DNA from: Owenia fusiformis
Lineage: Eukaryota > Annelida > Polychaeta > Sabellida > Oweniidae
DNA length: 64,000 nucleotides
Direction of reading: 5' to 3'
Assembly (NCBI GenBank): GCA_903813345.2
Contig: CAIIXF020000005.1
Span: 37,701,375-37,765,374, forward strand
Positions 46,986-59,700 of this stretch are shown piece after piece (position 1 is the stretch's first letter; each line of letters opens with the position of its first letter). Below the pieces are notes generated by a model. It was not told the origin of the DNA and did not search any database. It was given only the letters and a program-made list of their open reading frames with translations. The position numbers and the translations under genes are program-made.

Positions 46986-48112
46986 AGTGGAGTTTGAATC
47001 ATTTAAATCGTAATTAAATATGAATAATTGATATACGTGTTTCCAATAATTAGGCAAATAATTGATTGATTCGGCAGTTCAAGAAAACGTCGATTGCTAT
47101 ACCAAGATTCTAAATACCCATTAATCTCTTTGTATTGCTAATCCTATCATAAGTATTTACCAATGCTTAGGTATATTTATATTTATGGTCATTGGCAAAT
47201 CCTAATACAAAATCACAATGGTATCTAGATGTTTTGAAAGTGAAAGCAGGATTTAAGAAATATCATTCATGTGGATTAATATGTATATGAATTTGTGGTC
47301 TGTTTGATAACAAAAATCGAATGAAACCATGGATTAACCAACAGACCAAGGGCAGAAACTAAAGTTGAATATTCCAGTAACAACATGTTGGACGCAAAAG
47401 TGATACACTCGGCTTTTCTAATCTCACGAACTTTTATTTGATCGAACAAAACTGTCCAGCTATGTGCAACTCGTTTTATGGCTGAGTATCTGGGTTTGAT
47501 TGAAGTGTCTTTACACAAACAAACCCATGTGTCGAAGTGTCATGAGAGAGTGATCTAGTGTCGTTTGGATTTAAAGGAATTTAAACATAAATGGTAACTA
47601 TACTTCTTTATCAAAATAAAAATATGTAGCAATACTTACATGTACTTCTAAACCAGACTTCAAGATCAAGTTGAATAAATTCTAGATTAGGATTATAAAT
47701 GGGAAAAGCAAGATAGATTTTAATTTGAATGGCTAAGGACCATATTTATGACGTGTATCTTACGTAAATGAACTGATTTCGTCTCCAAAATCAGTGCAAT
47801 CAACGCACCGTGATGAGATAAATGAAAATGTATCTGAAACAAATTAATGATAGGGGTTCAACATTATATAAGTCATTTCAATGACTAAAACTGTCAAACA
47901 TCACACACTATGAAAATGAAATATACCATTCACATACCATTTTGTTTGGTAGTTCGGCCTCAAGTAATTTTTATAAGAAAATCACAAAAACTTGTCAACA
48001 TAAAGTTGATTACTCTACTTCTAATTAGTTGAGTGTTCTTCTATACAATCACGCAATGTAGTTGCTAAGACATATGCTCCCCTAACTTATATTTGCTTAT
48101 TGGCAATTACAG

Positions 48113-51100
48113 GAACCCGTTTCTGATACCAGTTTACATGAGACATGCTTCTATGGTTCAGAGCGAGAAATCATCTCATTACTAGACGCTGGTGAAGATG
48201 TCAACAGATACAATGAAGTGAGTTAGAGTGTTACACCGGACGAAATTCCTCCAAATACTACACAATGGTAGAGAGAACGCCCTGTTTTTGCAAGTTCAAT
48301 TTTATATATTGGCTTGACAGAATCAGTATATAATGTGAAATCTGTGGTACCATAGCATCACTAGTGATATGATGTCAGTGTTTACCTTTGAAGCCCAAGG
48401 CAGTCTGGCTCAACTAAAACAAATAATGAGATCATTCTAAAAACTTAATGCTGCTTGGGGTGTAATTTAAAGTTGACCTTCCGTGAGAAAATTATTAAAG
48501 CACCATGCTTTCTGACAAGTATCTTATATATCAATGCTGTATTTTCTCTTCAAACTAGGACGGATTCACCCCACTACACATTGCAGTACAACGCCCAGAT
48601 CATCTTGCCTGTAGTGTCACAAATCTGCTCGTAGGTAGAGGTGCTGATGTTAATGCTATAACTTTGGGCGAGGGAGAAACGTGTCTGCATCTTCTTGCAA
48701 GGCTTATAGAAACAAGACAGGCTGCAGATGTTGCGCTCACTCTCTTGCTGTTGAAGGCGGATTCATCCCTGAGAGACAGGGTACGTTTATCATTGTTTAT
48801 GACCTTTTTATGTACATTCTCTCCCTTCCAAATTCCACGACCACGCATTGTGATGGTGAAGTAGAAGGGGAGGGGGGGGGGGGTGTTCCACAGTCCTGAA
48901 GCAAGATTATAGATCTGAATTGATCAATAAATTTATTATCATTTCCAACTATTGTAACAATATTGAGATTCAAACATTGAGGAGCTGCTGCTTTGATTTG
49001 CTATTCAGTTGTGAAAACTTTGGTTGCTACCTTAGTGCACTCATTGTACAAAGCATCCGATAAAATGGTGCGAACTGTTGAATGCACGATATAAATAAAT
49101 AAAGACAAATTATTGCATTTCTTATGGACACAACTATTTATTTAGAAACTTAGGACAGCGTACGACTATGCCATTTCCAAGGATAAAGGAGCTTTAGCTG
49201 ATATTATTTGCCCGGATGTCAGAGCAAACTCTCGACCAGATACAGCCGACCTTGAGGACATGAAAAAGAATGCATCGGCTGCAAATTTAGGGGTATAATA
49301 ACCTATTGCCATCTCATTTTATTTGGGCACTACCGTCCCGTGTACAATATTTTGATTGATAACGGTCTTTTTCACGTTAAGAAATATAAGTTAGCTGACT
49401 AATGACGACTGTAAAGAGTGAGGTAAAGTAAAGTGCGAGCGAGGGTACGGTTTTAAATAATTTTGAGTATGGGTTTTACTAAAGGATTTAATTTTTTTAT
49501 TAAGTTATTCATTTGTACAAATAATACAATACAATAATACAGTGTAAGTGGCTGTGCTTTTAGCATTATGAGCCACGTTCTACAGAGTGTCTCAAAAAAT
49601 GTTACACTTACAAAAAATTCAATATCTTCAATAATTTTGACTTTTCCCCTAAAATATACTTTGGATACCAAAAGACAACTCTTTCTCGAATAATTTGACA
49701 CCATCAGACTCAAAATTTGTCCTTGATTGGCTCCACAGGACAGCCTTTAGTGTCCCATAGTAAAATCTGACTTGCGCCAACTTCTAAATGATTGGATGGA
49801 CCAAATGACAAAAGAGGAACAGTTTCTTTAACATTTAACTTTCTTCTGAGCAGAAGCTTGACCTTCAACTGATCGGTCATTCTGTAATTTTCTTATTTGT
49901 CTTACATATGGTCATTGGGTCTATCCGCATAAACATGTGGTCCTCTCAACATGTTGAATGTGAAAGGAAATCTGAGGATTTGAGGCACCCTTGCCCATGC
50001 GAACATGCATTGTAATATCACACTGATTTCATCAATTATTTTTGTAGAAGTTCATGTAGGTTAGTTTGTGATGCTGTAAAGCGCTTTCAGAGGCCCTTCA
50101 AAAAATCAAGGGTGTAAAGTGGGATGACCCTAGGGGCCAATCAATTGGGTAATTTAATGCTATCTTCTGATTTCCAAAGAGTTGTACCAAACGATCTGCC
50201 ACAGGCCTTTGTACCATCCTGTTGCCATCATACGTAACGAAATTGAACCTTTGACAATGAAATATTGCATTTCTATCCAGGAAAGAAACAACTGGACCAT
50301 TGATCATATCAAGATATCACTGTCCACAGCATTCACACCAAAAAAGAATTGACCATCATGGCTCAATGGATGATTTTAAGCACGATGTCGTGTATGGAGA
50401 CTTTCAATGAGGGCAATAGTCTACCTTACGCACAGAGTCTAGTTATAATCTGAAGATGAAGCTCTCTTTTTAAGTCGAACGAATGCAAATGGCAACAATA
50501 GTCAAACCACAAAATCTGGGATACAGACCACGAGTGCATTAAATCACCCATAAATCATTAAATCGTGTACCTAAAATAAATGTATCAATTGTCAGATAAT
50601 TGCAACGAAATAGTGTCTACAAAAAATATAATCTTCTATAGGATAAACTGACCAGAGCGGTTATAACTGGAAATAAGGAAGATACCAATGCGTACATCCA
50701 AAGTGGGGCGAATCCTGATTTTATCAATGAGGTAGGTACTTTGACTGTCAAAACACATTTACAATTTTAAATATTTTGTTTTATAAAGATTTTTCACTCA
50801 TTCTGTACTTTTAATTAATTTCAGAATGGTGCTGGTGCTATTCATTATGCTGTAACTCATTGTCCAACAGATCGTATTGATTTTATTACAATTCTTTTGG
50901 AAGGTGGTGCCGATGTTAACCTTCGAGACCATGTAAGTATCAAGGTCGATTGATTCGGAAATCCTTTTTCATTATTAATGACCCCATGAATCTTTTTTGA
51001 TGAGCCTTTTAGAAGATAAAGAAGGTTCATGAAAAGTAAGCAGTTAGAAATTGAAAAAATGAGAAATTTGAAATTTAAATTACATGCTCTAAATGACCTC

Positions 51101-53753
51101 CATCGTGATCGATGCAGAACTGAATGCAATTCCAAATGGTAAATAGTTGATGGTACTAAAACAAGACTCATCTTTTTCATGATTAGGAGGATGATACAGC
51201 CCTTAACCTTGCAATCAAAATGCACAAGTCGCGTCCTATGGAAGAGACAGAGGCAATCGTCAACAAACTACTTCACCTTGGTGCTAATAAGGCAATTAAA
51301 GATATAGTAAGTAAATCAGAAACATGGACAAAGGTCGATTCCGAGAAAATATAGCTATTGGGAATCAAATATTTGTCAACAAGTGAAAGGGGTAAGGCTC
51401 ATTCTGATTTATCAGAGTCCTCTGTTTTATGAAATGCACACTACAAGTAAACAGCGATATACGGTAAATAAAGCTGTATATAGCTATAACATATAGATTT
51501 ATTTTCATATTTGTTTTATTACAACTTTATATTAAATAAATAGTAGTGACTATGTTTCTGTTAACAATAGGCCATATCGCATTGTCTCTTCGATTACCCG
51601 TTTTGATTTTTACAAAACAAACATCAAACCAAGCCAATTCTTATTAACTAATTTATTTTTTGCTCTTCCTGATCAAACACATTGGGTTTTCTAAGTTGTG
51701 GTCAAATGACCATTTAATCTTTGTAAAGCGTTTACACAAGATTATATGAAAATATGACTTTCTATGAATGTAACAATACTTAATTCTGTATTTTGATTGG
51801 TCCTTAATTTTGTATCCCACATCTTTCTTTAGATATTGTACAGGCAGCGGAGCCCATAATGGGCAAGACTATAATTGAAATGAATGCGTTATATTAAACC
51901 TTAGCGAAAACTGTACTTTTAACCTAAAGATTAAAGATCAATCAAAAAATAATTGTAATTGGCTATATCCAAATGCCCACATGTGCATATCAGTATCTGA
52001 GTCATTTTTAATTTAGGATGGGCGGGATGCAGCGGACGTCGCAAAACAAAGAAAGCTGCTCAATATTTTAGAGTTGTTGTCTCCTCCAACAAGTCCAGTC
52101 CGACAAGAATCCCCGGTAAAAACTGAAACGCCCAACCCTCCCAAAACTCCTGCAAAAACTAAAACACCAAGCCCGCCCAAAACTCCTGCAAAAACAAAAA
52201 CACCAAGCCCGCCCGAAACCCCGGTAAAACATAAGACACCCATTCCGCCAACTCCAGCTCCTAAGACTCCAGTTCTAGAAGACACGATAGATGAAATTGA
52301 AAATGTTAGACCTTGGGGCAAGGACCCCAACATAAGAAATGACGTGAGTAATTGTATATAAGAGAAAGAGTAAATAGAGTGTTAAAACAGTCATTTGCAT
52401 ACTAATTAGCCATTTCCCATTTGTAAATTATATTCAATTTCAAACAAATGGAATGATGTCAAAATAAGGTGTCTTCATTCCGTACACTTCTGTATTACTC
52501 TTCCATGTTGTACAAACTCCCAAATAGTAAGATTGTAAAATATTTAATTAACACGTTAGAATGTCAACCACATACAGTAACCGTTTTACTTCAGTCTGGT
52601 CATCCATAATATGATTCATTCTTTTTTATTAGGAGGGGAGGTGCCCAATTCATGAGATACTTGAAGATAAGTCATTCAATGAAGACAAAATCATTTCTCT
52701 TCTTCCGTTACTAATAGAGGATGGAGCAGATGTTGATGCTACAGTGACAACTGTAAGTAAACAGCTGTTACTCCATAAATTGCATGTTTAAAACAGTTTT
52801 GCTTCGTCAATAACAAAAGTCTCTTTTTAAAGAAACCATCGAAACAAGTTGCTAACAGCACATTTTATAAGACTTAGTTTTAAAATAAAAGAAATATTAA
52901 AATGTTTTAAATCGAAAACTACCTTTCTCGATGAGATTAATCAAGATAAATCTCGTAATAACATCATACAATTTTTAGACCCACACGTACTGTATATGTG
53001 TTCTGTTTCAGTCAGGTGATACAGCCCTACATATGGCGACATCCAGGGGAATGGTGAATGTAGTCAGAAAATTACTTGATCTTGGTGCAAACGAGTCCAT
53101 CGAAAATAAGGTATTGTATTTTTGATTCCAAAGGTTCGAAATACGAAGTGTTAATTTTGTCCCCTGTAGCTTTTTGACGTCCCTTTATTGAATTTTTGGG
53201 TTGTGGCGCCATTTTTATTTAGAATTTTAGAGAAAAGCGCAATTGTTGATCTTAACTAGTATATTTCTTGTAGAATAAATAATAAGGCCGACTAAATTGA
53301 ACGGTCAAGGTGTGTTTTAAAAATGCAATTGCAATGATGTTCATGGCTTCACAAGTACAGCGATCTTATGAGCTATGCTTTTTGAAATTATATTCTTGAA
53401 AGCTCTGATACTGTAGTATTGTAGTTATATTGGTATAAAACTTTTAGACAGTCATGTTAATGAATGGAGGTCCATTTTCATCAAAGACATTTCTGCACGT
53501 ATTTGTTAAGTGTATTCTGAAAGCAAATTGCATACATTTTTATCCTTCAAATAAAACGTATCTTTTCCATGAGCTGTCGTCAACAATTAATTCAAAGCTA
53601 TTAACCCTATTCTTCCAGCTTGTCAAAATGCCATATGATGTTTCCATCGACAATGGTTTTGATGAGATAGCAGAGGTTCTTAAAAACAGAATGGTTGTGA
53701 GAGGAAAATGGCAGAAAGCTACAAAAAAAGCTAAAAACTGTGTTATTCTTTAG
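48113..53753 (+). CDS. Ankyrin-repeat protein with C-terminal CAAX box
   Basis: Ten visible exons: 48113-48217, 48559-48780, 49146-49292, 50642-50731, 50825-50932, 51187-51306, 52017-52343, 52633-52752, 53012-53110, 53619-53753. All junctions are phase 0 and give 490 residues. Most exons encode about one ankyrin repeat, e.g. 'DGFTPLHIAV', 'LLVGRGADVNA', 'ILLEGGADVNLRD', 'GDTALHMATSRGMVNVVRKL'. Exon 7 inserts a Pro/Lys/Thr-rich linker with 12-residue repeats. The C-terminus is 'KATKKAKNCVIL': a polybasic stretch plus a CAAX box whose last Leu predicts geranylgeranylation, so it is probably an intracellular membrane-tethered scaffold. The first visible exon starts at an acceptor (aattacag), so at least one upstream coding exon with the ATG is missing; I could not place it between 45.8 and 48.1 kb. 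Confidence 0.88.
49583..50350 (-). mobile_element. Degenerate mariner-like remnant in ankyrin intron 3
   Basis: CAGAGTGTCTCAAAAAATGT at 49583, preceded by TA, resembles a mariner end. Minus-strand frames across 50307-50098 read 'DRLVQLFGNQKIALNYPIDW' then 'PLGSSHFTPLIF', similar in layout to the mariner 'WP..SPDLNPIE' region, and are broken by stops and frameshifts. The other terminus was not found. Confidence 0.4.
50432..50493 (+). repeat. Short dispersed repeat, copy 2
   Basis: 'gagtctagttataat' then 'gaagctctctttttaag'. Matches 53852-53914 and the inverse of 4861-4928. Confidence 0.4.
52017..52343 (+). CDS. Ankyrin gene exon 7 with tandem PPKTPAKTKTPS linker
   Basis: After a half ankyrin repeat (ADVAKQRKLLNILELL) comes about 75 residues of low complexity, with three imperfect copies of a 12-residue PPKTPAKTKTPS unit encoded by 36-bp DNA repeats (about 52135-52240). 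Many TP sites could be proline-directed kinase targets. It ends with an acidic segment 'EDTIDEIENV'. Confidence 0.85.
53619..53753 (+). CDS. Ankyrin gene last exon, polybasic CAAX tail
   Basis: Encodes 'DNGFDEIAEVLKNRMVVRGK', then 'WQKATKKAKNCVIL' and stop. The Cys four residues from the end, aliphatic Val-Ile and final Leu form a geranylgeranyltransferase-I type CAAX box. Confidence 0.85.
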   Translation, partial: LVKMPYDVSIDNGFDEIAEVLKNRMVVRGKWQKATKKAKNCVIL

Positions 53754-53788
53754 TCATTACAGTATAGGCTGTATATGAAATATATATT

Positions 53789-53810
53789 AATAAAACATAA
53801 TGACAATAAA
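53789..53810 (+). terminator. Polyadenylation signals, ankyrin gene
   Basis: Two AATAAA hexamers (53789 and 53805) within 60 bp of the stop codon; a very short 3' UTR. Confidence 0.6.
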
Positions 53811-53851
53811 ACAACTAAAAATGCATTTAACTCTACTTCTATGCTTCCATG

Positions 53852-53914
53852 CACGTAGAATCTAGTTATAAATTAGAAGCTCTCTTTTAAAAAGCGAAGT
53901 TGTGCGGATGCAAC
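53852..53914 (+). repeat. Short dispersed repeat, copy 3
   Basis: 'gaatctagttata' then 'agaagctctctttta'. See copies at 50432 and 4861. Confidence 0.4.
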
Positions 53915-56716
53915 GGGTACCTCTGTGCATTTGTTGAAATTTTAATTCGTCCTCATTTTTATTGTCTAGTTGTGGCGATCCCGTGCTTAGGATTCACGAC
54001 CAGGAAACACGATCTCAAATTAACATTATGACATGTATGAAGCTTATTTGGGTACCCTGGCATTTAGGCCCATTGACTGAAGAAATTATTCGTTAAACAA
54101 TTCTACTAATTATAAAAAATAAAAAAGACCCAAAATTAGCGTGGTTAAAATGATAGAGCCCTCATTACGTTTGTTGAAGGGGCACACGTAATAGGTATAT
54201 AGGTACAAAGTGTATATATGTCATTCTGTTCCAATGAGGGTTAGAAATGTTACATCTATTACAAAGAATTGGAAGAAAAGAACAAAAGACAATGTAGGTA
54301 ACTGAGTCTACTAAAGCAATTATATAAAAGATATATGAATATCATTAAATTAAGTTGTTGCCATTTCATGATCACTTTTTGAGAATTCGTGTATTTTTCA
54401 GATATTTTTCGATAAGCGGTTGAAGGGAAACAAATGTTGACCTGTTGTTTATCAAATCCTAATCAACAGTCCTTTAGAATATTACATGAGCAGTTTTGCA
54501 TATCGCATAAATTTTTTATATTTTCTTCTCCGATTATTGACATTGTTAAGTTACGTAACTATTAACTGCATTAATTAATAGCATTGACATTGGTATAAAT
54601 ACAGTTTGATAAATCAATGAAACCGTTAAAAAACAAAACTATACCCTGTATATTTATAAAGGGTGGACCTTGTATGATTTTGCAAATAACATTTCTTTTC
54701 CGATTATTGACGTTTGTATGTAATAATCTTTGAGTCCATTGACATTGCATAAGTTAATAGCATTGTCATTGATATGTCTACACCATAGAAGTTTTAAAGA
54801 TAAAACGTTCAATCGGCCCTAGTACATAAAGTTATGATATTACAAATAGGTTTTACAAACAAAAAATCATAACTTCTTAACCCAAAGTGTTATCATATTT
54901 GGGACGCCTCTGGAAAATATCCCCAAAAAACTTTTTTCAACGAAACTAATTTTTTTCTTAGTTATGCTACGCGGGCTAGAAAAACATAAAAATCATATAA
55001 AAATACTAATTAAATCAATGGGTTAATCCGAAGATTTCAATGGTTCCCTAATGGTTTGTATGAGAACATTCTATTGTGGAATTACCCAGTTAATAGCTGT
55101 TAAAATGCAGATATGTTTTATCAGTAGCTTTATAAATTACAATATTTTATCAATGATAAAGTCCATGACTCAATAAATTGTTATTACACGTCGCATGAAA
55201 CTGGGGACAATTAGCGTAACATTATGGCGTCAAAAAAACAATGAGCAGTATAGGGCGCAAACAGCCTTACAACGTCAAAAACGACAAGCGTCACATTTTT
55301 TACAAGTTTAGTCAACCTCAAAATAAAATACTTTATCCTTATCTAATCATTACAAAATTTACAGGGTAGCAAGATCTCGAGGACAATATTTCTAAAATGT
55401 TTTTGAATTTTGAAAAACGGTCAAGAAATCCACTTGGGGCGTTAGTAAAAATTGATACGTATGGAATTTGTGGTAAAAAATCGATGCGTCACATTTTTTC
55501 AAGTCTCGAAAACCAGCTCTTATTTTGATATTATTTGCAAAATAAACAAACCGGTTATTGTTTTGTAAATTTCGCCATGACAATATTGTGCAGTTAAATT
55601 TTCTTTCAAATCAGACCTAAATTAGAAGGTTAAATGAAGGTAAACTTATTGCTCGTCCCATTCGCCTTCAAAACCTTACACAATTTTGAAAATTTTAAAA
55701 GCGTTCGTATAAGATAATTTGAAATGTAGCCGTTAAGCAATTGTGACATCATGAATGCAAATGTTCCATTGAATAAATTGTGAAATTTAAGTGGGATTTT
55801 GATCATTATTTCAAAAGTTATCTCAATTTCAACGAGCCCTGTAAGCGTAAAGTGTTACGTCTTACAGCGTATTTGACGATGTCGGAGTATATTTAACTTT
55901 AAAAATGTGTTGGATCCCATCAAAATTTTGCAGGAAAAATAATTTCATTGAAATGCGAATAAAAAATACTTCAAAATGATATGTAAAACACAAAGTTGGC
56001 TTTTTAAATAAGGCAGAGATTAACGTTCAAAGCTGAGATAAGCCCGCATTTCCCGAATTGTCCCCAGGTCCGTGCACGTCATATATATGATTTTACAACG
56101 AATGTCTTGTTTCCTGACTTTAGATGAGTGCCGTAGCACGAATTCAATTCAATGATACAAGACAAAAAGTGGATCAAATCATCCACAATTCAATGGGTCA
56201 TGTACTTAAATTCTTTTTACGCATTCCAAAAGATTGTGTACAGTATCACTTGAAAGAATGACTTTTTGCAAGGAATTTTTGCAAAATAATAAAATATAAC
56301 ACCCTTAATTACAACAATAAGATTTTGATATAAATCTGAGACTCCTTATAATTTAATACAATAGGTGGGAGAGTGAAAAGAACAATCAAATTGACAGCCA
56401 ACTTGGAATTATAAAATTGATGAAATCGAAAAATAACCTTGGGTGCATTAGACGCAATCCAATTATATGAAAAACCTGTGTTCTGATTGGCTTGAATTGG
56501 ACACATCTTGTCTACTTGTAGCTGTGCCTATCCAGTATACTGTAGCAGAGATTCATCAGTTTTGTAAACACTATAATCATTGTCAAAGCGATATCAATTA
56601 TTTCTTCCTGCTCTTGGAGAACATTGATTTCCTTTAAACCATTAATAGCCTATATTGAAGAATAAATGATAAAATAAATAGTTTTGAAATCAGGGCTTTT
56701 CTAGCAGGAAACCACT
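53915..56716. other. Intergenic DNA between ankyrin and ILEI-PAN genes
   Basis: No coding sequence. Two diverged direct copies of a block around 'ttccgattattgac' and 'taatagcattg' lie about 170 bp apart (54525-54625 and 54695-54780). Confidence 0.5.
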
Positions 56717-59700
56717 ATGGCAACCTTCGGAAGTTCGCAAAAACTATTCATCATTTTGGTTTATTTCAAAACGTTTGGTAAGTATTATTTTTTCCATGAC
56801 TTAAATAGTGATCCTTAATCTTTATTTGCATTATGGTGGCTTACACTTTTTTGCCACCGTTATTTTCTTCTTTACATATTAGAATTTTGTTCACACAAAG
56901 GATAGGTATCGATATGGCGAACTGAATTTAACAATGTTTTTCACTAAAACCAATTATTGAAAACATTCTGTAAAAACCAGAGTCCTTTATGTAATGTTGA
57001 CTGATTGACTACAATTTAATGCAAAAAATATTTACATTTATTTTATGTTTTTGTTAACATTTTTTGTTTTTCAGTGCAATTGTTTTTTTCCTTTCTACCC
57101 ATTCTTGAGAATGAAATAAAATGTCTTTCCAAAGCTTGTTTGAACAAAATAGCTTATTCAACATTTTCTTAGACCTCTCAATATATAGTTACTGTTATAC
57201 AAAGGAAACGGTTGGTTTAACAAAAAGTATGTAAAAACTCAACCAAACTTTCCTTTGTACAATTACGATATTGAGAGACCTTAACACGTTGTGTTTATGT
57301 CGTTTTGTTCCAATGAGGTTTGGATAGATGTTTCATTTCAATCCGAACATATGATACCAAGAACAAAAGAAGTGTCTGATGTGTTTTCGAAAACAATATA
57401 GAGAAGTACCTTTCAAATTATAATGTTACCATCCAAAAGATGACCAGTAAAATTTCCAGAATGTTTTGATGACTGGTTTAAGAGAAACGCGTGTTCAAAA
57501 AGTTCACCATATACAAAATATATATAAAAGTTCACGATACCACTCCTTTCAGTTATTTTCCCTCTTATTTTAGAATTTGGATATGGGGCATGTGACGTTG
57601 ATTTGAAATCTGTAGCATATGATGACCCTGTAGTGTCTGACCCTGGTGTGTCGAGTTACATCAAAATAGATGGCAAGACGCTGGTAGATGTACCAACAAC
57701 ATCTAGAGGAATGTGAGTGCTATGTATGAAAAAAATATGGTTCATCATTTCAATTTTCATAGTTCATTTTTTAAATAGATTAGGCAAGAAAACCTTCGAA
57801 GTAGATGATTTTTATTCATGGATATGGTATTTTAGGATATTGCTACTTTTTATTTAATATATCATCGATTGACTTGATTGTTTTTCCGTCTCAATTGCAT
57901 CTCTGTTCCATAGATTAACCAAAACACACATGAATTTCATCAACAAAAGAGTTTGTCTTTGGGTGGAACAAAAGGTTTTCTTGATTTCAATTATCATTAT
58001 TTCGGTGTTTCCAATATACAGTACGCCAACAAGATTTTCGATAAAATGGTAGCATTTGCCATTTATATATTTTCAAAAAAAGGATTGCAATTGTCTGCTA
58101 TAGGGTTAACAATTCGATTATTATTATCGATGATTACACCCAATACACATAAAACAAATCAATGAACCAATCATAGTTTTCTGGAACAAAAAATGATTAT
58201 CGGTAATCATATGATTCGTTACTCAACAACCTTTATGCCTTGGTCACATTTGCTCCGATTTTTTCTACGGCGCCCGGCCCGGATCTTGATCACCAAAATT
58301 GTTTCCCGTAATGTCTTGATTTTGATTTGATTGTAACTCTTGTATACTACATTTTAAATGAAATCATGCTATATATTTTGATGCAAAAATTCATTTCAGT
58401 TTTTCAATTTGCGTCTATTTCGGACGTCGTGGACCTCTCTGTATATTCATTTTTGATGCCTTGAAAATAGTTTACACATGTTTTACAGCTTCTTTGTGAC
58501 AGTGGATATGTGTCAAAAAACATGTGTTCGAAAACAAGTAATATCCTTTGATTTACTCGATGAGGCTTCTTCTTTGAAGTGTAAGGATTTTGTCAGTCAG
58601 GTAGGTTTAAATGAATTCCTGGATAAACTTGCTATAAATATACAGAATGGGCAAAGAAATGTTATGCATTCTGACTGTACATTTCATTTTAAAATGTGAA
58701 TACTTTAATAAAAAAAATATGGGGTGATGTCACAGAACCATGAATTTTTGATTGATTGATTGATGCTTATAGTCTCCTATTTTGTCACTGTTTCAGAGCA
58801 TGGTTCAATACATTTTTCATATTATAGCAAACTAATGGCATGGTTGTAATGGGTATTGTGTCTGGTGACGTTATCGGTGGAGGTGTTAGCCCTGCTTCGA
58901 ACTGCCTCGATGAATTGATCATGTGGGGTATTGATATATCAATGTACACATATAGGTAGGAATTTAAGATAATTTTGACTATGTGAATTAGTATAAATAT
59001 TACAACTATAACATTATGAGTAGTGTGATCTTTTGCGCTCTTGTGTACGTGTGGGATGTCGCTGCTCGTGAAATCAGGGTTATTAATCATGACTGGCCCA
59101 GGATAGAAAGTTGCTTCAACAGCACAGTCACACAATCCCCAAAACACATGCCTCCAGAACTCGTATGGAAGAAGGAGGTAAGAGTTCTGGAGGCCTGTGT
59201 TCGGAGTATGCAGCCATCCTGGTTTAGATCAATTGGTAGGATATGAGGCTTTGGATCTGATGCTCGATTCCCAAAGGGCGCGTTGAATTTAGTACATTTT
59301 TTCATACCTGTATCTGGTTTGTTACACTTTGCTCTGTATTTTGGTCATTTCCTACAGGCGCCTTCTGGTCATTTTATGGCACTGATGGTTTTATGAGTCT
59401 TTGACCAAATATTATCTACTTATACAGACTGCTTATAATGGCATCTTACATATATTTCAGATCCTCGAATATATTCATAACCACTGTTGGGTTTCCTCTT
59501 GCAACTATGATGACGTCATCTCCAAGTTCTCTTGGCCCCACGCAATTAGCCACAATATATGAAAGTGAGTTTTAGCATTTACAACTTTACTTTATGTACT
59601 TACATATAACTAGAATAGATTAGATTAGATAATAGATAGAATAGATTAATAATATGTGCAAAATTCCAATTACATGGAATGTCCCTGATTCTGTCCACAT

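Noticed and set aside
47568-47620. ATG directly followed by gtaact as a one-codon first exon of the ankyrin gene
   Set aside because: Phase would fit, but a single-codon exon cannot be supported without transcripts.
55201-56068. Possible element bounded by ctggggacaatt and its inverse
   Set aside because: Only about 12 bp of terminal match, no target duplication and no further arm similarity; could be chance.
58785-59147. 120-residue minus-strand frame
   Set aside because: Shadow overlapping the ILEI exon 58828-58955 and its intron on the other strand.
59147-59198. Perfect 12-bp inverted repeat cctccagaactc / gagttctggagg
   Set aside because: Too short and isolated to call an element; noted only as a small hairpin in an ILEI-PAN intron.
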